A stretch of DNA of 64,000 nucleotides. Source: Rhynchonema sp. JSB1_4 (lineage: Eukaryota; Nematoda; Chromadorea; Monhysterida; Xyalidae). Below the pieces are notes generated by a model that was not told the DNA's origin, searched no databases, and saw only the letters and a program-made list of their open reading frames with translations. The stretch is taken from the NCBI GenBank assembly GCA_030248065.1, contig JASAMV010003014.1:1-64000 (forward strand), given 5' to 3'. Below are positions 1 through 13,700 of the stretch, in pieces. Positions within the stretch are counted from its first letter, which is position 1. The number at the start of each line of letters is the position of its first letter. The position numbers and the translations under genes were made by a program.

Positions 1-286
1 TGACGTTTCGCCCGCCAAGCACATGAACACAAATAACGATTACGATTATGATTTCAGATGGGATTACAGCAGAGTTCGTCAGTGAAGTGGAAAATCAACG
101 CCCACCGCTCTGTCACCTTTCTCTTGACATTACCATTTGGCGTGATTTTCCTTTCACATGACCTTTACGATGTGTCATGTAACAATTACTCATCAGTAAA
201 GCTTGCGAAACATCAGTTAGCCAGGGCGGATGACCAGACAACAAGAGCGATAAAATCATACACATACACAAGCCCCAGGCACAGAC

Positions 287-1856
287 CTCGATTGCAGTCG
301 ACCTCGGCCTTGCGCCATTTCTCCTGTTTGATGTAGACAGCGGCCCGATTGCGGTACAAGGCAGCACGCAACTCGGATCGTTGCTTCTCCGTCAACGACT
401 TGCTGAATTTGATCGCTTCGCTGTACGACTGAAGCGCGTCGTCCAAGTCGCCTGCCTGAAACACAAAAGGAAGGCGCTCGATGATGTTTCAGAAGGGTGC
501 AACTTCTCCCACCACCAGTCAATGGACATGACAACAACGTAACCATGTGACAGCAGTGAGTTTTGCCCGTTTCGGCCTGTTTTCACAGGCGGGCGAGGTG
601 CCAAACCTAGTCGGTGCGAACACCTCTGGCCAATTGACCTCCAAAAAGGACCTCGAGCAGAACAAAGTCCACAAATACAAGACGTTTCAATTTTTACCTG
701 CGCCAAAAAATTCTTGTGCGTGGCCTGAATCAGATGTTACACGAAAACGCCCTTTCCATGTGGTTCAAGTATTCTTATTATGACATCTAGTCGACTTCTT
801 TTTGAACAGTTTTACAGTTCATCCAGCATTTTTGGCGCTGAATCTGATAAAGACGCCCGATTTGGCCTGGACTACTGGACTGGAACCCAATTTTGGCACC
901 GAAAAATGTCTAAAAGAAACCTTTTTTCAGCAACAGTAGTTCACCTCAGATGGGAAAAGGTTTTGAGCTGGAAATGAAATAAATTATGCCATGAAAACGT
1001 TGAAGTTCGTGTTTATACGTGATACACGTGGCAACCAGTGCGACGGCTGGCAGCTGATGTTACACGCGTGATAGACTAGCTTTCCAAAGCAGAACAAAAC
1101 GGTATTACGAACGGAACACGAATCAAACGCAAAAAATAATATTGCGAAAAAAATTAGCTGCATGACCGCATACATGCCAAGATTACGCTGACATCGAGGC
1201 AACCCACGACTTAAAAATAGTTGCCCGTTTTGCGTTTTTATTCCTGTATCCCGTGAATGTCTGTCCCCATCAAGCAAAGGGTTCACTAACAATGACGAAC
1301 GAGTAACCTCTATTTTAGAAAAACAATCGGATTAGATACGGTACGGAGACGGAACGAGTTCAAGTGAAATTGGCCCGAGTGTATGATCAAGTACCTCCTT
1401 TAGTCGGTGTTCTCGAGTACCAGAGTTATTATCATGCACGTCGCACAGACAAAACAGCAACGGCACCCAACTCACAACCAGTGCACCAAAACAGCACACA
1501 CACATGATCGAGCGAGAGTCAAGCAGAACACGAGATGCGCTAAATCCAATTACGTAAAAGGCGTGTAGCCTTACTTGACTCGACCCCCCAAAGCAGAAAG
1601 CGAAACGCCAGAGAGCGAAAAACATAATTATCACCAGTGTTAGACCTAGCTAATCTTGGGTATTTTCGGACCATTTTTTGGAGCGCTTTGGGTCAAGCAA
1701 GCGGTACCGAACGACAGTCGGAAACCACCGGGAAGTGGTGTTTTGCAAATCTGAAAAAACAACCAAACCAACCTTGAAGAAAGCATTGCCCTTCTCTTTC
1801 AGATCCGTCACCTGTTTCTCAACATCATCGTCGTTGATTTCGATTATTTCAGGCAT
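287..1856 (-). CDS. unc-45: UNC-45-like myosin chaperone, 5' exons only
   Basis: Two exons are visible and the gene runs off the left edge. Exon 1 (1856-1773, 28 codons) starts at ATG 1856 with MPEIIEINDDDVEKQ, followed by LKEKGNAFFK, the first TPR helix, and ends at donor AAG|GTTGGT in phase 0. Exon 2 (455-287) follows acceptor TTTCAG and reads AGDLDDALQSYSEAIKF and then ELRAALYRNRAAVYIKQ, ending at CGAG|GTCTGT in phase 1. The paired TPR helices with ALYRNRA followed by DC are characteristic of UNC-45/UNC45A/B, co-chaperones that bring HSP90 to myosin; the TPR domain binds the EEVD tail of HSP90/HSP70. The central and UCS domains lie outside the window, so other TPR co-chaperones (for example TTC or FKBP types) are not strictly excluded. 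The 1.3-kb intron 1 holds a dispersed repeat (545-665) and an ATGTTTCA motif (484). Confidence 0.72.
545..665 (-). repeat. Dispersed ~120-bp repeat, copy 1
   Basis: This lies in intron 1 of the UNC-45-like gene. It shares the blocks GTTTTGCCCGTTTCGGCCTG, then GGGCGAGGTGCC, and then CCAATTGACCTCC with copies at 24897-25022 (same orientation) and 35935-36060 (opposite). Read on the minus strand, copies keep similar peptides (EVNWPEVFAPTR, then GTSP, then PKR). I see no transposon termini, so the class is unknown. Confidence 0.6.
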
Positions 1857-4785
1857 TTTTTGACAAATTTTCTTTGAAAAAATATGCCAAGATTTTGTCG
1901 TTTATCAGCTGAAAATACAGATAATTAAAAAGCTGATGAAATTCAGAACATCTTTTGCAACTTGTACAGCATTGAGGTAATAGAGAACATTCTAGTGGCT
2001 TGTAGTAGCTTCCAGAAGCCTTCGCGTGTAATACAGCTTCAATAATACGCGGCAAAAGTGGAGATTTTTCATTCTGTGTGTGTAGCGCCGGCCAAGAAGT
2101 GTGCAGTTGTTGTGCTCTGCAGTGCGCTGTTGTAAAACGTGAAGCTGTTCCTACATAATGCGCTCACAAAACCAGCCTTGTGCTTCACAAAATCACAACC
2201 TAAGCGAACATTGGCGTTATGTTGTGCGCTAGCCAGAGGCACGCGCCTGCTTCGAAAAACTAAAGCTACGAAAGTTGTTGTTGGCGTAGACAAGTACTCT
2301 GGCTCAAACTGAACGAAAACTGAACGTTGTTCAGAACAGCTAGACCAGACGTTACTAAAGATCTCAGTGGGTTTCCATTTACAATTTTTCCGGTCACGCT
2401 GATGTTTCACAGGGGAAGGGGTCACGTTGGAAATAGTCCACAGATCGACTCAACAGGGATGCAGAGACAAAAATCCACCTTGTCGGCCTCTACATAGTGA
2501 ATCCCTCTGTATAATGAACAAGTTGTTAGTTCCCAAAGTGAAGTAATACTCCAAGCGGTGCTCTATGTTCTACATAATGAATATTCTTCATTGTGAACAA
2601 AACAGTTGGGTCCCGTGCTGTTCACAACGCAGAGGTGCATTTGCACCGTATTTACAAAAAAAGTTGTGGCGAAGGGGACAAGTGACACAAATTACCGCAC
2701 AGGCTGATGTTTCACAAATGTTCAGCAAGTCTCATGCAAACGAAACCATAAATAAAAACTCACCACTCTCCCTTCCCTGCTGTCACATTCATAAACACAA
2801 AGGAAAGTAAGCACAAAGTACACACCAATGATGAAGACTTGGTGCCGGACCAAAGCCCAAACAATCCACAAATTACAATCACCCCTCCTTCTCGCGTACG
2901 ACGCATTTTATTCTCCCATATGGCATTGTTTTGTGTGGTGATACAACAATGATAACATAGTTAAACGACTGTCTCAAACATCTTAACACAAATTTAACCA
3001 ACATTCTGCAAAAGTTCTTCTGCGGTTTGAGAATTATTTCGAACAAAGTATGGGGCGCTGGGTCTCCGCGATAACACAAAATTGGTGAAAAAGTGACAGT
3101 GTCCTTTCCTATCAGGCAACTTATAAATCAATCAATTTACAATATCAGATCAATACCAGTGCCCCATACTTTGCGACCATTACCTACAACACAATAATCG
3201 TAACGTAATACTGCGAGCGGTGTATCCAAAAGACGGCAGACAATATACGGCACAGATTTGTGGTTTTGCGATTGTTAAATTGAAAAGAATATGGATTATC
3301 AAGTTTTTTGACACGACAAAACAATCGTCTTGAGACGAAGAGACGTCTTGTGAAACGAAATTTAATAAAAAATGATTGAGAACAGAAGCGCTATGTACTG
3401 CGACAAAGAATACAGCAGATTGTGAATGATCAAGGAGGTCGAAATTACATGTATATTGCATGGAAAATGCGGTATGATTTTTGTAAAAATTCAAGTATAT
3501 AGGCAATAAATGTACAGCTGGATAAGCAAGTGAGTGTTTTAGCGCGTTTTTCTGATCATTTTTTGTATAAAAACCAAGAAGAGCATGATTGCGGTATAAA
3601 ATCAGAACACAACGAATACAAAGATACTGTTTTTTTGAGAAAATCGAAGAAAAAGATGCAGCTTAGCGAACATAAACAGAGTATGGTTGTTTTACGTGGC
3701 TACAAAACAGCACCGATACATCGTGTGGAAATATTTAGCTTGCATCTTGCGATAATAAGTTCAGGTATTTTAAATATCGAAGAAAAAACCACTCATTTTC
3801 GTGATAAAAAACAGATGATAGATCACTGGAGCCTCAGCGCGGAAACATAGCAAACTGAATGCAAAAGAAACGAAAATCAGACAGAGACTGATAAAAAAAT
3901 ACGATAAAATAGAAAGAAAAAAAAATAACACATCAACAAAACAACACACACACACACACTATACACAGTGGATATTCAAAAACAGTATTGTGTGAAAACA
4001 CAAAGAAAAGGGGAAACTTCCAAAAGTAAGCCGCTCATACATGTAATTCAGTTCAGATTCGGTTTGTAGACATGAATTCGGTAAATTGGCCAACCATACC
4101 TGTCAGTTCTTGGGTACAATCAGTGGACAGCTCTGTGGTAGCCCACAACTGACAATCTATGGTGAACCGAGGCCGTTTTACGACCAAAAATGCCGCATTA
4201 TCCAGCACGAGTTAGCAGTCAGAGAGCGAGCAACAGACGCGCTCGAAATTTCACAAATACTCAGTCCCCCGCCCTGCGAGTTTGGTTGACTCAAAAGAAG
4301 TCAAAAGACCAGAAGCCGCGAAGAAAAATGCCGCCAAAGCAAAGCGCTACGTGGGCACGCATAACAATTGCGTGGTGTCTGTGCAGGGAAACCAGGGTTG
4401 TTCGGTCCTGTTTGTTTCGTCATATGCTCAGCACAAAGTAATCCCGAAAACGACATATCGGCATATCATTAGGGCGTGATTTAACTGCAGAACAAAACTG
4501 GTAGCTTTGGGTGATTTTATAAATACACAAACACAAACCTACACATCACAGAGAGGCATTGCCAAAGTAGTACCACGGCGGGCGGCATTGATCTTGTGGC
4601 TAATGGTCATCCAAAACAGTTGAGAGGTGGTGTACAACACACATAATAGAGTCATCTCTATGAAAGTGGGCCTGGCTCGGTCGGTTGGAGAAGGAGCGAA
4701 CACTTTTCTGACCACCAAGGCGTTTCGAAAAAAAAACTAAAAATACTCCACACCCACTGCCATAAATACGTCATTCAAGCAGCAA
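1857..4785. other. Intergenic region with 5' flank of unc-45 and 3' flank of syndecan
   Basis: No convincing exon was found on either strand. The right part should contain the syndecan 3' UTR. ATGTTTCA motifs occur at 2402 and 2707, and there is a short CA-repeat run near 3945-3958. The reading frames here are short and lack splice-flanked, conserved peptides. Confidence 0.5.
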
Positions 4786-7700
4786 CTACGCGTAGAACTC
4801 CTTGGTCGGCGCTTTCTGATAGGCGTACGGATACGAGGGCGGTGCGCCTTTCGGTTCGTCCAGTGCGTAGGATCCTTCGTCCTTCTTGCGCATTCGATAC
4901 ACGATGAACATCACCAAGGTGATCGCAGCCAATAGGCCGACTACTGCACCGCCGATGATCGCTGCAATGATGAATGAATGAGAGTATAAATCATTTGTGT
5001 GTCACGGATGAAACAGCGGTTTTCGCCACTCAAATAAATAGTTGCTGAGGGCATGTGTAGGCCAAGCCTAAGCCCAAACCTATCCACAAGCCTAGGCCTA
5101 ATGCCAAAGATAGCTGCGTTCGGTACACACTGTTTTCACACCTGCTGTTTTTTTCCGCAAACCCGATTTGCTATGGGCTTGTTGTATTGAAGATTCAACG
5201 CAACTTGGGCGCATTCCCCACAGAGTTCGGTCATTTCTATCGTTTATTGTTTTTTGTAAGTTCTATTGCAAGCCGAGCAACCAACATTTTTACCCCAGGC
5301 CCAGGCATGCGTATCAATTACGCTCGGAACATTTTTTGGCCGGAGAGAAACAGATCGCGATTGTCGTGCCTAATTGCGTTTCTTATTTCATCAAAAATAT
5401 GATTTGGAACACGCCATAAACTGTGAACAGCAAACGCATTTGTTTGAAAGCCACTTGTCACAGCCCTCCAGACACTAACATGGTGTCCCATGGCTCGGTG
5501 AACTAAATCCAACAGTATCTATCTGCAAACTACCAGACCTCCGTAAGCCAGTGGTTCACAAGGCAGAATAAGACGCCTTGGGCTTCATTCGTACCAGTTA
5601 AAGGCACAAAGGGCCAATATCTTGGTTTGCCCGGCCTGCTGGTCCCCTACAGCCAGCTATAAACACGCTCAAACGTATACACCTACAGGCAGTCAGACTG
5701 ACAAGCTACACTGCGGAATTATTCAGTCACTCGCTAGTGGACCGGACTCAACTTGAAGTCTTTTGCCTCACTGTAAGCCAGAGGGGTGTAGTGCACGCAT
5801 TAGCGTTGTTGAACACTTGCTTGCTTGCATAGATAGACAGATGGATGGGAGGTATTATAGTGGCTTGGCTTGGACTTGTAGGAATTGGGGCTCCTGGCTA
5901 TATTACAAAGCAGTCTTGTGCCTTTACCTTAATCGTCTGTACCCAATTTCCAAATCCCCTCCCTCGCTAACTATCGTGATCTAAAAGTGCTTAGTACCGA
6001 ATTGCCCCCGACACAAGATTGAGAACGAAACCACACATAAGACATTAATGGGCGTTCGATCTATGCTCGGGTGGTGACTGCAGCTAGCTAACCCCCGCCA
6101 TCAATATGCATTATGTATGAGGAATCACGAAACCGACTTCATAAATAACCGACTAGACTCAACCCAACTCATTATCACGTTTTAGAGTCTGTTGCGGCAT
6201 TATGCGGATATTTTTGGAAACAGTTTGAGACATTTACAGAAACAGACATGTCAGGCCAGGCAGCATTGCGCATGTAAAAAGTGATTCAGAAATGTTTCGT
6301 GACCTGCGTAAAACAAAATCGTGTGATCGTGTACTTACAATAATATCGTTTCAATTATAAAGAACAGTCCAAGAACACAGCTATCTTCGCGCAAATCCCC
6401 CCCCCCCCCCAAACTGACCAGCCAATATTCCGGGTTGCTTGAAAGGATCAAGCGTCGATCTGTTGGGACTTGTGGCATAAATGTCATTGTTATTATTTGA
6501 TGATGATGGTGACTGCGGAGGAAGATTGGTGTCGACACTTGATGGCTTAGACTGGTCGGGCGGAGGAATGTTCTCATTCAGCGTGTTCGTCTCCTCGATC
6601 TCGTACTGCTGCAAAATAAAAGGAAGAGAGTGAGATACGCACATGTTTGGAAAGAGAAAATGAAGTTATACAATGATGGCACGCGAAACAAATGATAAGT
6701 ACACGACTACTGTAAAGCACATCGAGTTATGCGCTACAGAACGACAGGTGCCAACGCCCAGCCACCCAACCCAACTAAACTAGCCGAAATTACTCGAACT
6801 CAAAACCTATCCACGAATTAGGCCCACACCTCGAGGTCAATATGGTCCCAAATGACAACAACAAAACATCAATTTGGACTTCGGAGCACATTTTATGGAT
6901 TTAACCTCACTCCACATAATTCCCTCAGTTTGATACCGCCAATCAGAAGTAGACGGTTCAGTGGTTGAGGTAGAGCTCGTATTGGACTGTTGCTATAAAC
7001 ATCAGTAGTATAGTTGGAAAATGTTTCGAAAACATATTTAGCCTTCAAAAATGCACACGCAGTAACGTGATGTCTTCTGTCCACAGCATGAAACCAAAGG
7101 CACAAATTGCGAAAATATAAAATAATAATAAGAATACAGCTTATACAATGTATAAAGGTGCGTCAGAAAAGCAAAATTTTGCGCTATATTCCAAACAAAA
7201 CACAAAAACCGAATACGCACCGTTCTCACAGTCGGTTGCACATTATTATAGTTCGGCCTTTCCGTCGTCGTGGTTGTGGTTGTCGTTTTTTCATCCTGAG
7301 GTTGCTGCGGCCACCATTCATAGTTCTTTGTGGTCGTGGTCTGCGTCGGGAACACATCCGGCTGCATCCACGGAGTCCCTGTCTCGGTCGTGGTCCGAGT
7401 GTGCTGCTCCTGCACCTGCCACCAGGGTACTGTCTCGCCATCGACTTGCGTGCCGCCGATATGCGTCGTCGGACCCGCTGCAAACAGGGAACCCATATGA
7501 AATACACTCTGGGAAATGAACAACCGAAGCCCAACTATTTTTGGAACAGTCTGCGACATTCACAGAAACCGCCAATCAGGTGCATATCAAATAAGTGTGG
7601 CCTTCGCGGATGGCTGGGAAATGTTTCGTGACGCGCGTAAATCGGTGCGCATTGGAGATCATATATTTTCCGTGTGATGCGAACAAATATGAAACATTAA

Positions 7701-10700
7701 CACTACAAACACAAAACGAATCATTCAAAATTGGCTGGCCTGTTTCTCTACTCAACCGAACATTTGATTCTGTTCTGCGCCGAAACAGCGTCAACAATTC
7801 ACTTCGGAATACAAACACGATCACGTCACAAACACCGGTGCACACTTTCTGCATAGTGGGTCTGGGGTTCTAGTCTAGCCAACTATGAACCTCAAGGCAG
7901 TGATGTAGTTGGTCCGAGCAAGAAAGCCAGCTAGCTGGAAGGGGAAGGGTCCGGCGCAAGAAACCTAGCTAGCTAGCCGGGTACGCCGATTTGGGGGGTA
8001 TTGGTCCATAAGTCAAAAACAGGGGTATAGAAATTGGTCGAAATTATGCCAAAATAAGCCTTAAAATGCGTATTTTTGTGCGCGTGTGAGAAAATTTGAA
8101 CGAATTTGACCATTTTGGCCCATAAAATGGTCATTTTGGCAGTAAAATCAACACTTTTTTACTTGCTGACCGGAGCAAGAAAGCTAGCTAGCAGTTGGGG
8201 GGGGGGGGTACCCATACCCCCCCAACCACATCATCACTGCCTCAAGGTGATTGTTCAGAACTCCAAATCAGTCATTTTCTGACGTCCAGAAAAAACAACG
8301 TCCACGCCGGCCGAATTCTCGAAATTCAGGGAAATATAAAAATTTCCTAATCGGATGGGAAGCCTAGATGTCAGCAAAGTATACACCGGACCGGACAAAC
8401 ACGAAGAAGCACACAGACATGAATGAAACATCAACAAACCTCCGGATCCTTCGAATTGATCGTTAGGATTAGCACCTGGAGAAGAGACATTCGGGTAATG
8501 ATAGATTTGGACATTACGGTCACTCTCGGTCTCGAGCACACACTTCAGGGTGACCCAATTATTAGGAGTCCTAATTTAGGAGACAATTTCCTGAGTGCAC
8601 AAACAAGCGGAAATTTTGTTTTTTTTGGGTTGCATGATTTATCAGAGTTAAAAAGGACAAAAGGAGCACGCACACCATTATTTTGCATGGTCTCCTTTGC
8701 TTCGATCGAAGTTGCGCTTTCCGGTGAACCCTTTTCAGCCAGTTAAGAAAGTTGAAAGAAAGTTAAGAAAGTTGGCAAGCCGTTTGCGAGAAATAACGTG
8801 AGGATACAGAGATAAAGGACACGGTTCAAGGCACCAGCCAATGTGATGTTTCACACGGACTATGTAAACACATACCTGGAAACGCATCTTCATCGTCAGG
8901 TCCATATCCCGATCCCCAGTGCACATCGGTGCCCACCATCGGGCCATCCCCGCTGTGTGACGCGCCAACAAAATCCGATGGCTCGGACGGATTCCAGGAT
9001 TGAGACTGAAAAAAAAAAACGTTGAGAAGTTACGATTGGATGTATAGTTTACCATTTCAGGGCTAAGCTAGGTTGACGTGACGACAGATACTCTATGTTT
9101 TGCATGACCGTCAACCTGTCATTCATTCTCATGAGTTTATTTTGTCAAAAATTTCCTTTGGTGCCGTGCTGGGTGTTGCAGTGCTTGAGGTGCTTTGCAA
9201 TAGTCATAATTCTAATCTCACGCTCCTAACTTGACGGGCTGCGGGCTGCATCCCTTGGAGAGGTCCTCCTTATATCATCACCTTATGACCACGAAAGCGC
9301 AGTATCATGCAACACTGCACTTTTGCGTTGGTGAAAATATGTTGTCGTTACTGGTACAACAAGTGTAACGATCTGTCCACTTCACCTCTAGATGCGTGCC
9401 ACTACAAACTCATGCCAACCAAACATAGGAAAACAGAACAGAAATTTCAAAATGCGAATGCGCACTCTTAAAACATAAACTTCGGTGTGCTTTTTCTACA
9501 AAACAGAGGGTAGGTGGGTCGGGTGCACAAAACGGTAGGGAAAGTCCTTGTCCCGAACTGAAATCAAAATAAAACGGAAGAGAAAATCAACAGCGATGTG
9601 TGTACATTTGTGGTGTGCGTGCGGCTGCTGTCAATGAGCACTGTCTTGTCCGATGCCTGCCAGTCGCCCTGCCACCAGGCACCACCCTGGTCCGAGTCCT
9701 GGTCTGAGCCCGGTCCCGGTGCACGTCTCCTTTTGTCCGCATGACGCCCGTTCAGGCCGGAATTCACCTAAAATTGCCAATCAGCTACTTTGACTCTATG
9801 TGCACCCCAGTTTTTTTGGTTGTGAGAAAAATTCAACTGAATATTTCTGATCAACAAGTAATACTTGTCTTGCAAAACACAGTGAGAGTTTGTAGTAGTG
9901 AAGTGAACTGAGCCTGTGGTCTGTGGTGCAGTGTTGGAGGTACTCTGGAGGGGGGATACCTACTGTACCGCGCTCGGAGAGGCGGGATACCTACTGTACC
10001 AGAGCCGATGGCCTGGGGGGGTTATGTACCTAAGAGGGGGTTTGGGGGGTTAGGTTTTGGGGTGAAAATTTTTAATGTGTTTGTTACGTGTGGAATCGTG
10101 TGAAAACGTAGTATCTGCGCGCGTAGCGCGCGAATTTGGGGTAATTTGAGGTAAAAACCACTGATTTTACACAAATTTTGGCCATTTTGGTCAAAAATTG
10201 GCACTTTTGAGGCAAAATCGGGGGGATACCTACTGTACCGGGGTGAAAATCGGGGGGGGGGGATACCTACTGTACCATGCCAAACATCGGGGGGGATACC
10301 TGCTGTACCAGGCGAGGGGGATACCTACTGTACTGGGGGGGCTACCCCCCCCCCCACCTCCAACACTGCTGTGGTGTGATGCATTATTGTGAACAGCTCG
10401 AAGTTATAAAGCAACCCTTATGGGTTGGTAGTCCCTTGGTGGCGCAAACAAGCTTCTTCTAACATGCAGCATATGGCCTGTCCTGTCCTAAGCAATATCT
10501 AGCAATAGTCAAGCGTCAGGTACCTGTTTCTTGGTTCTGATTCTAACAAGGCAAAGCTGTAACAAACATCAAGCAGGCACAAAACCGTACTTCTAAGAAC
10601 AAATGAACCCAGACCGCCACAACGTACAGACCTTGCTTACTACAAGCAGTGGTGTCGTTAGGGGGAGAAGGGGGTTACCCCCCTAGTATCCGGTATCCGG

Positions 10701-13700
10701 CATCTTAATTTTTTCACCCAAGGGGTATCCGGGAACCTGACTTTTGTCCAGGGGTATCGGTATCCTACCCTAAAATTTTTCCGAAAACCGTAAAAATCGC
10801 CCATTTTACCTCCAAAATGCTCAAAATCGCTTGCTAGCGCAAGCATAACCCCAAAAATGACCATTTTTTGCACTTCCAACACAGATTTGGCTCAATTTTC
10901 CGTCTAAAAAATTGTCCTTTTTTGAACAACCCCCCTGGGTATCCGAGATTTTTTATTTTGGGGGGCAACCCCCTGGTATCTGAGATTTTTCATTTTGGGT
11001 ATCCGGTATCCTGACTTTTTGATTTCCCAACGACACCACTGACTAGAAGTACATAAGCAACACGACACCTGTTACGCAACGATTGCACAAAAGCAAGCGT
11101 AAGACAAGCCACTAGCGGACGTAACATCATGATGCCAGTGCCAGACATGTTGTTTTGCAACGTGCTCAAGCGTTACGGTGACATCATGGGAACAAAGCGT
11201 TTACAGAATCAAGAAAACGATTCTTTTCTCGTGTTATCATCTTGCAACGACGACCATTTTTGATGCCCACGTTCGCAAACCCCAATCCCAAATCCAAACT
11301 TCACGCAACATTCTCTATTCCAATGTGACTTCCCATGTTGCCAAACCATGTTTCACTGGTCATAAATCAACCTTTTGATACCATTCATTCTACCGTGCAA
11401 TGTTCGCACCTCGGAACGCACCCATCGGAAAACTACGTAATCACAAAAACACCATCTTATGAGATTATTGATAACGTAGAGATATGACATCTTTGCATGG
11501 GGAAAGTGGCTGACAGACGGAAAATACATATTATACGTTCTGTTTCTTCACGTGCGTGCACATTACGCATCACAAAAAGTACAAGTGCCGCCGTAATGTG
11601 TTTGCGGTGTCCCAAGAAAAACTATGCCAAGGTCGCTTCTCACCGTATTGGCATGAGCACCAGAGCACACACACGCGTGCTGCGGCAATCTTTCATCTGG
11701 TCGTTTATCTGCGACCGGTAAATGGCTTTTTTTCGTCGCTTTTCTTCAATTCTCGTCGGGTTTGCGTTTCAAGGACGTCGAAATGGAAAGTTGTCCAAAA
11801 ACGTCGCCACACAAAGTCGACCGGCTGACTCTCAAGGGCCACCACCACCACTGCAACGGCTTTCACTCAGTCCCCGCCGTTGGCCAGTCAATGCAGGCCA
11901 ATTCAGTACTCAGCATTCAGTACATGTCCATTTCTAGCAATCAAGCTGCACATAACATACGGTAAGGTTGGGAGACAACATGCCCAGATGTACACATCAA
12001 ACCACCAACCGTACTAAGCCAGCCACTGGTCTAGGTTTGAGGCGGCCTTGCCTGCCTGTGTGTGTGTGTGTGCATGAGCGTCCCCCAGCCCCCAAACCAG
12101 CCCAGTCCCTTGCCTTTCATTAACCCACCACGCATGTTCATGTACACAACCATGCATGACTCAGCCAGCATGACTGGTCCGGGTGTAGTGCTTGGCGCGT
12201 TTGTGTGTGATATATAAATGTATTTATAGTATCGAACGACAGCCTGGCTGACTGCCTCCAAACCGTCGTGTACGCACGCACATGCAAACGTCGACACAAC
12301 TACACATTTGAATACGGGTAGGCCCCAGCCACGCATACCAAGTCGTATGGAAACATTGTCGCGCGTGCGCTCAGTGAAAAACGCCGCGGCAGCAACCAAC
12401 CAAACAACACTCAGCGCTCACAAGCTGTTGGTATTTATCGTTATTTTCGTTGATGTTGATACATAACAACAACATGGTTACGTTTAGGTTTGTTGAAAAC
12501 ATAGACACACAAAGCAACAAAGCGATGTGTGCAGGTTTTATGCGATATGATAATCGTGCATTGAACGCTGTTACGCATAAAGACACACACCCCTTGCGAC
12601 AAGACAACGTTCCGTTGTTTTCCCCTTATCCATAAGCCCATTACACCCAGCCAAACAAAGTTTGTGTGAAACAACCCATGTATACAGCAACGCGCGTTTT
12701 ATGTGATGTAAGTTTGGCTAGTTTTTGAGTGGTCCGAAATTGCACTGATGATGACAGATATGCAGCGCACTGTACGACCATAAACTGAGTCGAACGTTGG
12801 GTGAATATGGGCGGACATGTGACAATTTAAAACTGATATTCACTTCAATGTGTAATACACGCACTTTTGTGTCACATTTACGTCAGCGAGCCAACGTCAC
12901 GTGTTCAAGGTTGACATAGTGGCAGTGGGGTAGGTAAACTGTCAGGCCGGATGTCGCAGATGCCAAGCTGACTGACAGAAACAGACACGACCATTGCTTT
13001 GTTTGTCACACGTTCGTCTCCGAGCGCACTTCGCGAATTCTTTAAATTGCGCACAATTTGGGTATAGTGCAGTTCTGAATCGAAACGAACGCCAAATACT
13101 TTTGGCAAACATTGAAGAGCTACTTTGTGGAGAGGCCCTCTTGAGATGTACGATCATATGGTTTCGTAGATTTTCCAATTTTCCACCATCATGTGGCGAA
13201 GAAAATTTGTCTCATCAGAAGGTTTCATCTCAACCTGAGACCTTGTATCAAGAGGATGTTGCTTCAATTTCAACAACGTTTCAAGTGCTTGCAATCAATA
13301 CAACCAGATGTGAGATCGGTATTTATGGTTGTAAAAATCGGGTTGGGCCAGACTTGTATTTACATTCCTGCATTAAGTGAACCCAATAACTGCCGACGCG
13401 AATGTTGTCTGGTTTCTATTTTCGTGCGAAAGTGAGCAGCGGATGGATGGGTTGTATAACAACAACGGGTTGCTGATATTGATATCTTGAGTGCGCCGAC
13501 CTTGACTGTCACACCCCGACCGACACCTTTTACAACCGCCAATCACAATGCAACGAGCTGGGCAGCCGGTCTGAGACAGGCACCCGGATTTGAACAAGGT
13601 TGTTTGCTGCAATACACATACACACGTTAATCACAAGCAAAGGAAAGGAATTAAGCCCGTTTTCTCGGGAACGCAATGCAAACGTCAAAAAGATTGGCCA

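Noticed and set aside
7107..7631. 174-residue plus-strand ORF
   Set aside because: It is the antisense shadow of the Thr-rich syndecan exon 7477-7230.
8255..8540. Longer syndecan exon upstream of 8475 ([12 protein letters not shown])
   Set aside because: The phase does not match the neighbouring exon. The short exon 8475-8440 with the CTTCTCCAG acceptor fits phase 1 on both sides.
9929..10368. CRISPR-like or satellite reading of the regularly repeated words
   Set aside because: Spacing is irregular, there are TIRs and a target duplication, and the host is a eukaryote. It is a MITE with word arrays.
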